Shown piece after piece: positions 55,078 to 63,393 of a stretch of 64,000 nt of DNA; within the stretch, counting starts at the first letter, position 1, and each line of letters begins with the position of its first letter. The notes below the pieces were generated by a model. That model was not told the origin of the DNA and ran no database searches. It was given only the letters and a program-made list of their open reading frames with translations. This stretch comes from an uncultured Saprospiraceae bacterium (GTDB lineage Bacteria > Bacteroidota > Bacteroidia > Chitinophagales > Saprospiraceae), in contig CALDTZ010000006.1 of NCBI GenBank assembly GCA_937924805.1, positions 145,635 through 209,634 of the forward strand. The letters run 5' to 3'. The position numbers and the translations under genes were made by a program.

Positions 55078-55895
55078 AATTTGCAAAATCAGCCAAAGAC
55101 ATATTAAAATATAGGCATCATCGAAAGTGGGTTCGCTTTGCTAGAAATAGAGCTTTAGATGTATTAGGAATGCTTCAAAAGCTAGATTCATCACCACGTC
55201 TATTATTTTTATCTTTTCACTTTTTGTTTGAAAATGAAAAAGATAATTTTAGACAAATCCTTGAAACATTGCTTTCTCAATTCACGATCGTTTCTTATAG
55301 TCAGGCAGTAGAGTTATGGAAAAGTAAAGAAATTGATAAACCCTATCTATGTTTTTCATGTGATGATGGATTTGATAATTATTTTGATGCCGCAACGATT
55401 ATGAGGGAATACGAAATCAGTGGTTGTGTCTTTGTATGTCCTAGTATGGTCGGAATGACAGATAAATCAAAAATCACTTTATTCAATAAGGAGCGACTTA
55501 AGGGTCCACCTATTGGTTTTATGGATTGGGACCAGTTGAAACAATTGAAGTCTATGGGACATGAAATTGGAAACCATACGTTTGATCATTTAAATCTTGG
55601 TGAACTTTCCGTTGACCAAATTCAAAATCAAATTGGCAAAGCCCATGAGTCTCTTATTCAAAATTTAGGGCATGTGAATCACTTTGCTTGGCCGTATGGT
55701 AAGCCTGCTACAATTCAAAAAGAAGCTATAGATTTTGCTTATTCATTGGGATACAAATCTGTAGCGAGTACGGTAAGGGGTGCTTATTATAAGGAAGTTG
55801 AAGAGAATTTGCCTTACATCAAAAGGCATAATTTTGAACCGTTTTGGCCTATGAATCATATAAACTATTTTTTAAATAGTCCTAGGTATCAATGA
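55074..55895 (+). CDS. Polysaccharide deacetylase (NodB family)
   Basis: A 273-residue carbohydrate esterase family 4 enzyme from the ATG at 55074 (ATGA overlap). Catalytic/metal residues are in place: CDDGFD (Asp97, Asp98), GNHTFDHLN (His168, His172) and AWPYGK. It removes N- or O-acetyl groups from sugars, here presumably from the locus product or its precursor. Free amino groups made this way could be N-sulfated by a neighbouring sulfotransferase, as in heparan synthesis; this is an inference. No signal peptide is evident. Confidence 0.88.
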   Translation: MKFAKSAKDILKYRHHRKWVRFARNRALDVLGMLQKLDSSPRLLFLSFHFLFENEKDNFRQILETLLSQFTIVSYSQAVELWKSKEIDKPYLCFSCDDGFDNYFDAATIMREYEISGCVFVCPSMVGMTDKSKITLFNKERLKGPPIGFMDWDQLKQLKSMGHEIGNHTFDHLNLGELSVDQIQNQIGKAHESLIQNLGHVNHFAWPYGKPATIQKEAIDFAYSLGYKSVASTVRGAYYKEVEENLPYIKRHNFEPFWPMNHINYFLNSPRYQ

Positions 55896-57178
55896 AGTTA
55901 AGTATCCCTAGATATAAAATATTAACCTTCTTTTTTCTAGTTGCCTTAGTATCTAGTTCAAGATTTTGGGAGTTTGGTTCGTCGGACTCTCACGAAGTTA
56001 AAACATTACCAATTATTGTTTTTGTCGTTAGAATATTTCCATTACTAATCATGCTTTTTTTCTTGTTTTTTGATGACCTTTTAAATCAACTAAAAGGGAT
56101 TTTAAGTTTAACCAAAGCACTATTTGCTGCTTTAAGTATTCATCTTTTAGTTTCTTTTTATTCTTCAATTACTGTTTATGGTGAGATATATTCCGCGTGG
56201 AAAACTACCGAAATATTAATAATAACCTATTTAGGAGCCTGTATGCTTAGTGCTATTAGTAACCATTCGTTAGATATAAAACAACAGTATATTTTAAGGA
56301 AGTTTTTTAATGTAGTATTAGGTATCCTAATCAGCATTATTCTATCGAGTATTTTGTTTTATGATATAGCATTTAGGTTTTCGGGAGTCCAAATGGAGGC
56401 TATATTCCCTCCAATGAATTCAAATTCTTTAGGGTCTTTTGCTCTCACTTGTTTGTTGTTTTATTATTTCGTTCCCTATAAAAATAGTAACCTGAAGTGG
56501 TTTGCTATCTTGACTAGTTTTAGCTTCTTGATATTATCTGTCTCTCGAACATCTTACATTGCATTAATTGCAATCATTATTCTTTTTGTTTTTAGAGCTA
56601 TTGCCAAATTAATCGTTTTGAAAAGAGTCCATGCTCGACGATTTTTTAGCTTTTCTGCAATACTTCTTTTTGTTTCATTTTTTATGATTACCAACTTTAC
56701 CAAGGTTGTAGAAAATGTAACAAAAGGTCAGTCAACAGAACAGTTATCTGAACTTTCTCATCGGGTTTTTACTTGGCAAGCGGCTACGTTGTCTATCAAA
56801 CAAAAACCCTATTTTGGTTATGGTCTTGTTGCAGAAACAAGAAAATTGGTAGAAAAGTATCCATTTCTAGTTACATACAAGCAAGACAGTATTGGGAATG
56901 CTCATAGCAGTATTTTTGAATCTTTACTAGCTTCTGGATTTTTGGGTGCTGGTTTTTATTTATTAATGCTATTCTATATGTCTATTCGATCCGGTTGGTA
57001 TATTATCTTTTCATTTAAAAACCCAGCTAACAATGCAATACAAATATTTGCTAGTTGTTTTATGATCGGAACTTTTTTTCGACTTATAACCGGTTCAGCA
57101 TTAACCATGTTATCCTTTGACTTTATTACCATGGTTCTTTTATATAGTATTAAAGCTTTTCCTTGGCAAAAAAAGTAA
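55892..57178 (+). CDS. O-antigen polymerase/ligase-like membrane protein (Wzy/WaaL)
   Basis: A 428-residue membrane protein with about eleven helices and a periplasmic loop near 285-330 carrying HRVFTWQAATLSIKQKPYFG YG-type features (split: HRVFTWQAATLSIKQ, PYFGYG) and NAHSSIFESLLASG, which match the Wzy_C/O-antigen ligase group. It should join repeat units in the periplasm (polymerase) or attach them to a carrier. It overlaps the deacetylase by 4 bases. Confidence 0.82.
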   Translation: MKLSIPRYKILTFFFLVALVSSSRFWEFGSSDSHEVKTLPIIVFVVRIFPLLIMLFFLFFDDLLNQLKGILSLTKALFAALSIHLLVSFYSSITVYGEIYSAWKTTEILIITYLGACMLSAISNHSLDIKQQYILRKFFNVVLGILISIILSSILFYDIAFRFSGVQMEAIFPPMNSNSLGSFALTCLLFYYFVPYKNSNLKWFAILTSFSFLILSVSRTSYIALIAIIILFVFRAIAKLIVLKRVHARRFFSFSAILLFVSFFMITNFTKVVENVTKGQSTEQLSELSHRVFTWQAATLSIKQKPYFGYGLVAETRKLVEKYPFLVTYKQDSIGNAHSSIFESLLASGFLGAGFYLLMLFYMSIRSGWYIIFSFKNPANNAIQIFASCFMIGTFFRLITGSALTMLSFDFITMVLLYSIKAFPWQKK

Positions 57179-57185
57179 ATAAGCA

Positions 57186-58076
57186 TTGATAAAAACAGTA
57201 ATAAAGCAGGCTAAAAAGCTAAAATTCGTTAAATGGATACGGATTAATTTTCCAACATTGTTTTTATATTTAGTTATAAAACCACTAAATATTTTTCGCT
57301 TTACGCAAGAAAAAAATCTTTTAAAGGGTAAATTAAAACCTAAAAATTCACATCCAAGTATATTACTTTTTACAACCCATAAATGTGCTTCCACACTTAC
57401 TAATAAACTATTAGGTCAACTATGTGAATCATCTCTTTATACACAAATAGATCTTGAAGCCTATTACGCCTTAACGGAAAAAGATATTCTTAAAGTAAAA
57501 AAAGATCAATCTACTCTTAATAAAATAGATAAACCTGTGGGTTTTCTCTTTGCCCCATTGCGATACTTTCTTCCATTTCCACAGATAGAGAACTATAAAA
57601 TAGTACTTGTCTTACGAGACCCAAGGGATGTGCTTACATCCTACTATTATTCTAAACTTTATAGTCACTACGTTATTAATAAACAATTTAAAAAAGAGCG
57701 GGCTTATTATAAAAACCACTCAATAGATCAATTTGTCCTTGAAATGGCTTCTGATATTAAATCTAGATATGAGAATTATATAAACCATATTTTACCATTA
57801 AAAAATGTGATCAATCTTCCATATGAGTTATTGGTAACCGATTTTCCTGTTTGGATTAAAAAATTGAATCATTTTTTATCGTTAAATGAAAACCAAGACG
57901 TTATAAAATCAATCATTGATAACACTCATTTTGTAAAAAAAGAAGAGAATCAAAACGAGCAAATTAGAAATATAACCCCTGGAGATTACAAAAACAAACT
58001 AGCACCAGAAACCATTTTAGCTTTAAATAAAACACTTAAAAAGGTACTAGTAGAATTAAACTATGCCATTGATTAA
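57186..58076 (+). CDS. Sulfotransferase (3 of 4)
   Basis: A 296-residue sulfotransferase with a longer basic N-terminal region (1-55), PAPS loop THKCASTLT (64-72) in which Cys replaces the usual Gly/Ser, and 3'-phosphate motif VLRDPRDVLTSYYY (Arg144, Ser152). The CxST-type loop resembles a branch of sulfotransferase-domain proteins in marine bacteria. TTG start at 57186; the next gene overlaps by 14 bases. Confidence 0.82.
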   Translation: MIKTVIKQAKKLKFVKWIRINFPTLFLYLVIKPLNIFRFTQEKNLLKGKLKPKNSHPSILLFTTHKCASTLTNKLLGQLCESSLYTQIDLEAYYALTEKDILKVKKDQSTLNKIDKPVGFLFAPLRYFLPFPQIENYKIVLVLRDPRDVLTSYYYSKLYSHYVINKQFKKERAYYKNHSIDQFVLEMASDIKSRYENYINHILPLKNVINLPYELLVTDFPVWIKKLNHFLSLNENQDVIKSIIDNTHFVKKEENQNEQIRNITPGDYKNKLAPETILALNKTLKKVLVELNYAID

Positions 58077-59214
58077 AATTTTGAATATTACGGAGGAAGC
58101 GAGAGGAGGAGGCCCTTTAAACATCATAATGACCGTTGCCAAAAAACTCAATTCTGAAACATTTAAAACGCTTGTTTTATTTCCTAAAAATGAGTCTAGT
58201 GATTTTGAATCAAAACTTATTCAAAATAATGTACAACATTCAAAAATTAGACTTCATCGATTAACAAAAGATCCTTGGCATTTAGTAAAGTATAGCCTTT
58301 ATTTTATAATTGAAGTTTTAAGAATAAAGCGTTTTATAAAGACGGAGGAGATTGACTTAGTCCATATTAATAATGCATATCAAATTAAAGGGGTTATCGC
58401 CGCAAAAATGGCAAGGGTGCCAATGGTTTGGCACTTACATGACACAAAATCTCCGGCATTAGTTGAAGTATTATTTCGTTGGTTAGCACCTTTCGCTGAT
58501 GGCTTTATTTATGCTTCTAATAGGACCAAAATGTATTATGAAAACATCTATCCTGATCTAAGAAAAAAGGAAAACACTACGATACAATCATCCATTGATA
58601 CAAGTGTTTTCTACCCAAATTCATCTTCTGTACTTTCAGAATATTCTGGTAAAAAGATTATTTCTGTAGGATATTTGAATGAAAATAAAGGGTTTCATCA
58701 CCTGATTCATGCATTATCAAAAATTAAAGAAGAGTATAAAGATCCAGTACATTTATTTATTGTAGGTCCTGCCTTTAAAAACCAACAAGCATATCTTGAA
58801 GTATTGAAAAATAAAACGAAAGAATTAAATCTTTCGAATGTGCATTTCTTAGGCATGAGAAAAGATATTTCGAATTTACTAAATGCCGCTGATATTTATG
58901 TATGTGCCTCTGATTTTGAGGCTAGCCCAATTTCAGTTTGGGAGGCTGTTGCATGCGGGTTACCTATAATTTCCACAGATGTTGGTGATGTTAAACACTT
59001 ACTTCAACCCTTAAATTTAGCTTCAATCATTGATGGAGAAAAAACGAACGCTATGGCAAAGCTTCTAATTTCTGCCTTAAAACGAGAGAATATGCATCAT
59101 GAATTTACTGCAGCAAAAACTCTTTGTGATACCATTTTTAATGAAGAAAAGAATGTAGAAGCATTTGAAGAAATCTATAAAAAAGTAGTTAATAAATCAA
59201 GTGTTAATATATAA
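58063..59214 (+). CDS. Glycosyltransferase family 4
   Basis: A 383-residue GT-B glycosyltransferase: N-terminal Rossmann domain with EEARGGGPLNIIM (8-20), VWHLHDTKSPA in the middle, and the C-terminal nucleotide-sugar site ISVGYLNENKGFHHLIHAL and CASDFEASPISVWEAVACGLP IISTDVG-type block (E-x7-E: EASPISVWE). It adds one sugar to the lipid-linked repeat. Donor and acceptor are unknown. Confidence 0.88.
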   Translation: MPLIKILNITEEARGGGPLNIIMTVAKKLNSETFKTLVLFPKNESSDFESKLIQNNVQHSKIRLHRLTKDPWHLVKYSLYFIIEVLRIKRFIKTEEIDLVHINNAYQIKGVIAAKMARVPMVWHLHDTKSPALVEVLFRWLAPFADGFIYASNRTKMYYENIYPDLRKKENTTIQSSIDTSVFYPNSSSVLSEYSGKKIISVGYLNENKGFHHLIHALSKIKEEYKDPVHLFIVGPAFKNQQAYLEVLKNKTKELNLSNVHFLGMRKDISNLLNAADIYVCASDFEASPISVWEAVACGLPIISTDVGDVKHLLQPLNLASIIDGEKTNAMAKLLISALKRENMHHEFTAAKTLCDTIFNEEKNVEAFEEIYKKVVNKSSVNI

Positions 59215-59228
59215 AAATAAATAATATA

Positions 59229-59236
59229 TATCTTTG
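59229..59236 (+). promoter_or_regulatory. Internal -7 box before the epimerase gene
   Basis: TATCTTTG matches TAnnTTTG, about 27 bases before the ATG at 59263. No -33 TTG is seen at 17-23 bases. It may give the epimerase and downstream genes an extra start of transcription inside the operon. Confidence 0.45.
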
Positions 59237-59262
59237 TGCTTAATACGTATAAAAAAGAATAC

Positions 59263-60225
59263 ATGAAAAAAGCATTGGTTTGTGGAGCAGGCGGATTCAT
59301 TGGTGGTCATTTAGTCAATCGATTAAAATCTGAAGGTTATTGGGTCAGGGGTGTAGATTTAAAAGAGCATGAATTTGGACATAATAGTTCAGACGAATTC
59401 CATATTGGAGATTTGAGGGATCCGATCATTGCAAAAAAAATGGTAGACGGAATGGATGAGGTCTACCAATTAGCCGCAGATATGGGTGGTGCTGGATACA
59501 TCTTTACGGGAGACAACGATGCACATGTAATGCATAATTCTGCCTTATGCAATCTCAATGTATTAGATGCAAGTTTGCACGCCGGCGTAAAAAAGATCTT
59601 TTACTCTTCTTCAGCTTGTATGTATCCTGAGTATAATCAAATGGATCCAGATAATCCTAAATGTGCCGAAGATTCGGCCTATCCTGCTATGCCTGACAGT
59701 GAATATGGCTGGGAAAAGCTATTCTCTGAGCGTCTATATCTAACTTATAATAGAAATCATGGTATTGATGTTAGAGTCGCTAGATTTCATAATATTTTTG
59801 GTCCCCAAGGTACATGGCAAGGTGGAAGAGAAAAAGCTCCAGCTGCTATTTGTAGAAAAGTAAGTGAAACTCCAGAAGGAGGATCAATTGATGTTTGGGG
59901 AGATGGATTACAAACTCGTTCTTTTTTATATATCGATGAATGTGTTGATGGTGTTCGAAAACTTATGGAATCTGAATTTAAAGGTCCAGTAAATATCGGA
60001 TCAGAAGAGATGATATCAATTAATGATTTTGCCAAAATGATTATTAATGTTTCTGGTAAAAATATTTCCATTAATAATATTCCTGGACCTGAAGGGGTAA
60101 GAGGGAGAAACTCAGATAATACGTTGATTGAACAAAAACTTAAATGGAAACCTTCAAAACCTTTGAGAGAAGGAATTGAAAAAACATTTCAATGGATTGA
60201 AGAACAAAGAAAAATGGCAAAATAA
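59263..60225 (+). CDS. GDP-mannose 3,5-epimerase
   Basis: A 320-residue extended short-chain dehydrogenase with NAD motif GAGGFIGG (8-15). Blocks match the plant GDP-mannose 3,5-epimerase closely: LAADMGGAGYI, SSSACMYPE, ARFHNIFGP, GGREKAPAA, WGDGLQTRSF and PGPEGVRGRNSDN. Catalytic residues are present at a constant offset from the Arabidopsis enzyme: Cys119, Tyr148, Lys152, Lys191 and Arg280. The reaction gives GDP-L-galactose (and GDP-L-gulose) from GDP-mannose, whose maker ManC is encoded 2 kb downstream. The ATG at 59263 is preferred; an upstream GTG overlaps a -7 box. Confidence 0.88.
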   Translation: MKKALVCGAGGFIGGHLVNRLKSEGYWVRGVDLKEHEFGHNSSDEFHIGDLRDPIIAKKMVDGMDEVYQLAADMGGAGYIFTGDNDAHVMHNSALCNLNVLDASLHAGVKKIFYSSSACMYPEYNQMDPDNPKCAEDSAYPAMPDSEYGWEKLFSERLYLTYNRNHGIDVRVARFHNIFGPQGTWQGGREKAPAAICRKVSETPEGGSIDVWGDGLQTRSFLYIDECVDGVRKLMESEFKGPVNIGSEEMISINDFAKMIINVSGKNISINNIPGPEGVRGRNSDNTLIEQKLKWKPSKPLREGIEKTFQWIEEQRKMAK

Positions 60226-60228
60226 ATA

Positions 60229-61461
60229 ATGGCTAAGACCAAAATACTTGGAATTTGTCAACATTTCTACCCCGAAATGGTTTCTACCGGTCTACATATG
60301 ACTGAGCTCTTTTCGGGTTTAGCCGCTTACGATGAAAACATTTGTAATATTTTTTGTGCCTACCCTATTAAGAAAGAATACAAAGCACTAAAACCACCAA
60401 GCAAAGAGGTCTATAAAAATATTTCAATCCATAGAACCAAAAACATTGGTGTAGAACATAAATCTATTTTTCAACGGATGGTTTATAACGTGCTTTTTGT
60501 CATAAAAGCATTATGGTTTACGATCAAAAATAAAAATCAATTTGATAAAATATTATTAACAACGGACCCACCTTTTATTGGCGTTATTCCATTGATAATA
60601 AAAAAACTCTTCGCTAAACCTTATGCTTTAATCATCTATGATGTATACCCTGATATTGCTATAAAATTAGGCGTATTATCCGAAAAATCTATTATTTCAA
60701 AATTTTGGACTTGGCTAAATAAAAAGGTATATCTAAATGCTGATACGCTAATTGTTATCGGAGAAGATATGAGGCATATCATCTTGAAAAAACTGCCTTC
60801 AATTGATCCATCGAAGATTACACTTATTCACAATTGGTCCGATAGTCGGCAGATCAAACCCGTAGCTAAAGAAGAAAATATATTTATAAAAGAAAACAAC
60901 TTAGAAGGCAAGCAAATATTACTTTACTCTGGTAATATGGGTCGGACCCACAATATTGAGTCCATTTTACAAGCTTCTATAGAAATCGAAAAAACACATC
61001 CAAACGTATTATTTCTATTTATAGGTGGTGGTATTAAGAGAGCGAAAGTTAAATCACATATTTCTAACCTCGTTTCTTCTAATGTAAAACTACTTCCCTT
61101 TCAACCTTATGAAATACTATCTCATGTATTATCCTCTGCTGCATTTTCATGGGTTTGTTTAGATCAGGAGTTTACAGGAATGTCTGTACCGAGTAAATCA
61201 TATGGCATTATGGCATCAGGAACACCTATATTAGGTCTTCTGAGTGAGGAATCCGAAATCAGTCAAGCAATTAAAAAACATGATTGTGGTAAAGTTTGGA
61301 ATAGCAAATCAAAACATTCATTAGTTGAAACGATTATTATGATGCTTCAGGATGAAAAACAACTCGATCTATATAGTAAAAACGCGGAAATTGCTTTTTT
61401 AGCTAATTATGATTTATGTATTTCTGTGGAAAAGTATAATACCTTAATGCAACATATTTAA
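60229..61461 (+). CDS. Glycosyltransferase family 4, WbuB-like
   Basis: A 410-residue GT-B enzyme. N-terminal acceptor domain (QHFYPEMVSTGLHMTELFSG, then LTTDPPFIGVIPLI, YDVYPDIAIKLGV) and C-terminal donor domain (LLYSGNMGRTHNIESIL, FQPYEILSHVLSSA, PSKSYGIMASGTPIL) follow the WbuB/fucosaminyltransferase-like group. It lies 3 bases after the epimerase gene, so GDP-L-galactose as donor is a reasonable guess but not shown. Confidence 0.85.
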   Translation: MAKTKILGICQHFYPEMVSTGLHMTELFSGLAAYDENICNIFCAYPIKKEYKALKPPSKEVYKNISIHRTKNIGVEHKSIFQRMVYNVLFVIKALWFTIKNKNQFDKILLTTDPPFIGVIPLIIKKLFAKPYALIIYDVYPDIAIKLGVLSEKSIISKFWTWLNKKVYLNADTLIVIGEDMRHIILKKLPSIDPSKITLIHNWSDSRQIKPVAKEENIFIKENNLEGKQILLYSGNMGRTHNIESILQASIEIEKTHPNVLFLFIGGGIKRAKVKSHISNLVSSNVKLLPFQPYEILSHVLSSAAFSWVCLDQEFTGMSVPSKSYGIMASGTPILGLLSEESEISQAIKKHDCGKVWNSKSKHSLVETIIMMLQDEKQLDLYSKNAEIAFLANYDLCISVEKYNTLMQHI

Positions 61462-61462
61462 T

Positions 61463-62320
61463 TTGGTTAGGACAAATATTAGATGGCCCGATTTTTATAT
61501 AATAGGAACCTCCAGAGGAGGGACAACGACGCTATACTCCTTACTTAAAAGTCATGCAAATATTTTTTTACCAAAAGAAAAAGAACTAAGGTATTTTGAC
61601 AAGACATATCACACAACCATCGCGCATAAAAAAGAAGAAGAATATCTTTCTCATTTCAAAGAAGCAAAGAATAATCAATTAATAGGAGAAGCAAGTCCGA
61701 ATTACTTATATGAGGCCGGCGTAGATAGTAAAATTAGAAAAAAGCAAAAAAAAGCAAAATTCATTATATCCTTAAGAGATCCAATAGAACGCCTTATTTC
61801 TCACATCTTAATGGTTAATCGAAACCATGGAAATTCTTCAATGATTGATGAAGATGTAAAATTAATCTTGTCTGATAAAAACCATCCATTTTTAAAAGAA
61901 GGTTTGTACTTTGATAATATTCAACGATTTATAAAAACCTTTGGAAAAGAAAATATCCACATCATCATCTTTGAAGAATGGATTCCTAATTCATTCATTG
62001 CCATGAATGAATTAGTCCAGTTTTTAAAGCTTGACATTCCTTTTAAAGAATTAAACTATAAAAACGATAATGGATATATGGATCATAGAAGTGATCTTTC
62101 AAAATCTATTATCACCCATTCAAGGGTCCGATCGATTGGGAAAAAAATCTTTTCGTCAGAGCAACGATTGAAAATAAAAAAGTGGTTTTTAAAAAAAGGA
62201 GACAAACCTATTCTTTCCGAAGAATTACAGGAATCTCTTGTTCTTTTTTACAAAAATGATGTCGATAAAATTGAATCCTATTTAAATAAAAAACTTCCTT
62301 GGAAAAACTTTAAATCATGA
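61463..62320 (+). CDS. Sulfotransferase (4 of 4)
   Basis: A 285-residue heparan-sulfate/NDST-like sulfotransferase: PAPS loop GTSRGGTTTLY (15-25), PKEKELRYFD (37-46), GEASPNYLYE, and 3'-phosphate motif SLRDPIERLISH (Arg105, Ser113). The ending PWKNF is also frequent in this family. TTG start at 61463, 1 base after the glycosyltransferase stop; it overlaps manC by 4 bases (ATGA). Confidence 0.9.
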   Translation: MVRTNIRWPDFYIIGTSRGGTTTLYSLLKSHANIFLPKEKELRYFDKTYHTTIAHKKEEEYLSHFKEAKNNQLIGEASPNYLYEAGVDSKIRKKQKKAKFIISLRDPIERLISHILMVNRNHGNSSMIDEDVKLILSDKNHPFLKEGLYFDNIQRFIKTFGKENIHIIIFEEWIPNSFIAMNELVQFLKLDIPFKELNYKNDNGYMDHRSDLSKSIITHSRVRSIGKKIFSSEQRLKIKKWFLKKGDKPILSEELQESLVLFYKNDVDKIESYLNKKLPWKNFKS

Positions 62321-63393
62321 AAAAAGAAAATACATATATAGCAATCATGGCCGGTGGTGTTGGGTCAAGATTCTGGCCTTATTCTAGGGAAGATAGACCT
62401 AAGCAGTTTTTGGATATTTTAAATATTGGTAAATCATTGATAAGGTTAACTTTTGAACGATTCCTTGATATTGTAGATGCAGATCATATTTGTGTCTTGA
62501 CCAACGAAAAATATCGTGGTCTCGTAAAAGAGCACCTCCCCGAAATCTCGGATGAAAACATTATATGTGAACCATCAAGAAATAATACTGCACCTTGTAT
62601 TGCTTACACCGCACTAAAGTTAAATCAACTGAATCCTGAATCGACAATGGTTGTTGCCTCATCAGATCATGTCATTTTGAAAGAAATGTTGTTTTTAAAT
62701 AAGATAAAATCTGCTATTGATTTTGCTGAAGCAAATAGTGCACTTGTAACGTTAGGTATCGAACCAACAAGACCTGATACTGGTTATGGATATATAAATC
62801 GAACAAAAGATGATCTAGGTGATGGCGTTTATAAAGTCGTTAACTTCACTGAAAAACCAGATCTTGAAACGGCAAAATCTTTCATTTCCGAAGGAACTTA
62901 CGTTTGGAATGCAGGCATATTTGTTTGGAAGACGAAAGATATTATTGAAGCCTTCAAACAGCATTGTCCTCAAGTTGTAGAAACACTATCTACCGATCTT
63001 TCAAAATATAACACAAGTGAAGAGGGTGCATATATTCGTGAGTATTACCCAAAAACGGAGTCTATTTCAATCGATTATGCCATCATGGAAAGATCAAAGA
63101 ACGTTTATACCATTCCAGCAGATATTGCATGGTCTGACTTAGGAACTTGGGGATCCTTGCATGACCATCTTGATAAAGATCAAAATAAAAACGTCATTTC
63201 TACTGAACAACATTTACTTGAAGGAGTTACAAACAGTCTAATTAAAGTTCCCAAAGGAAAATTAGTCGTTGCTAAAGGTCTTGAGGATTATTTTATAATT
63301 GATGATGGAAATGTATTATTGATTTATCCAAAATCCGAAGAGCAGGAAATCAAAGCTGTTAGAAAAAATATTCAAGACGAAAAATACTTATAA
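62317..63393 (+). CDS. manC: Mannose-1-phosphate guanylyltransferase
   Basis: A 358-residue nucleotidyltransferase with the signature MAGGVGSRFWPYSREDRPKQF (split: GGVGSRFWPYSR, RPKQF), VVASSDHVI, FTEKPD and GIFVWKT. It makes GDP-mannose from GTP and mannose-1-phosphate. The C-terminal phosphomannose-isomerase domain of long ManC forms is absent, so this is the short, single-function type. It supplies substrate to the epimerase upstream. Confidence 0.95.
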   Translation: MKKENTYIAIMAGGVGSRFWPYSREDRPKQFLDILNIGKSLIRLTFERFLDIVDADHICVLTNEKYRGLVKEHLPEISDENIICEPSRNNTAPCIAYTALKLNQLNPESTMVVASSDHVILKEMLFLNKIKSAIDFAEANSALVTLGIEPTRPDTGYGYINRTKDDLGDGVYKVVNFTEKPDLETAKSFISEGTYVWNAGIFVWKTKDIIEAFKQHCPQVVETLSTDLSKYNTSEEGAYIREYYPKTESISIDYAIMERSKNVYTIPADIAWSDLGTWGSLHDHLDKDQNKNVISTEQHLLEGVTNSLIKVPKGKLVVAKGLEDYFIIDDGNVLLIYPKSEEQEIKAVRKNIQDEKYL

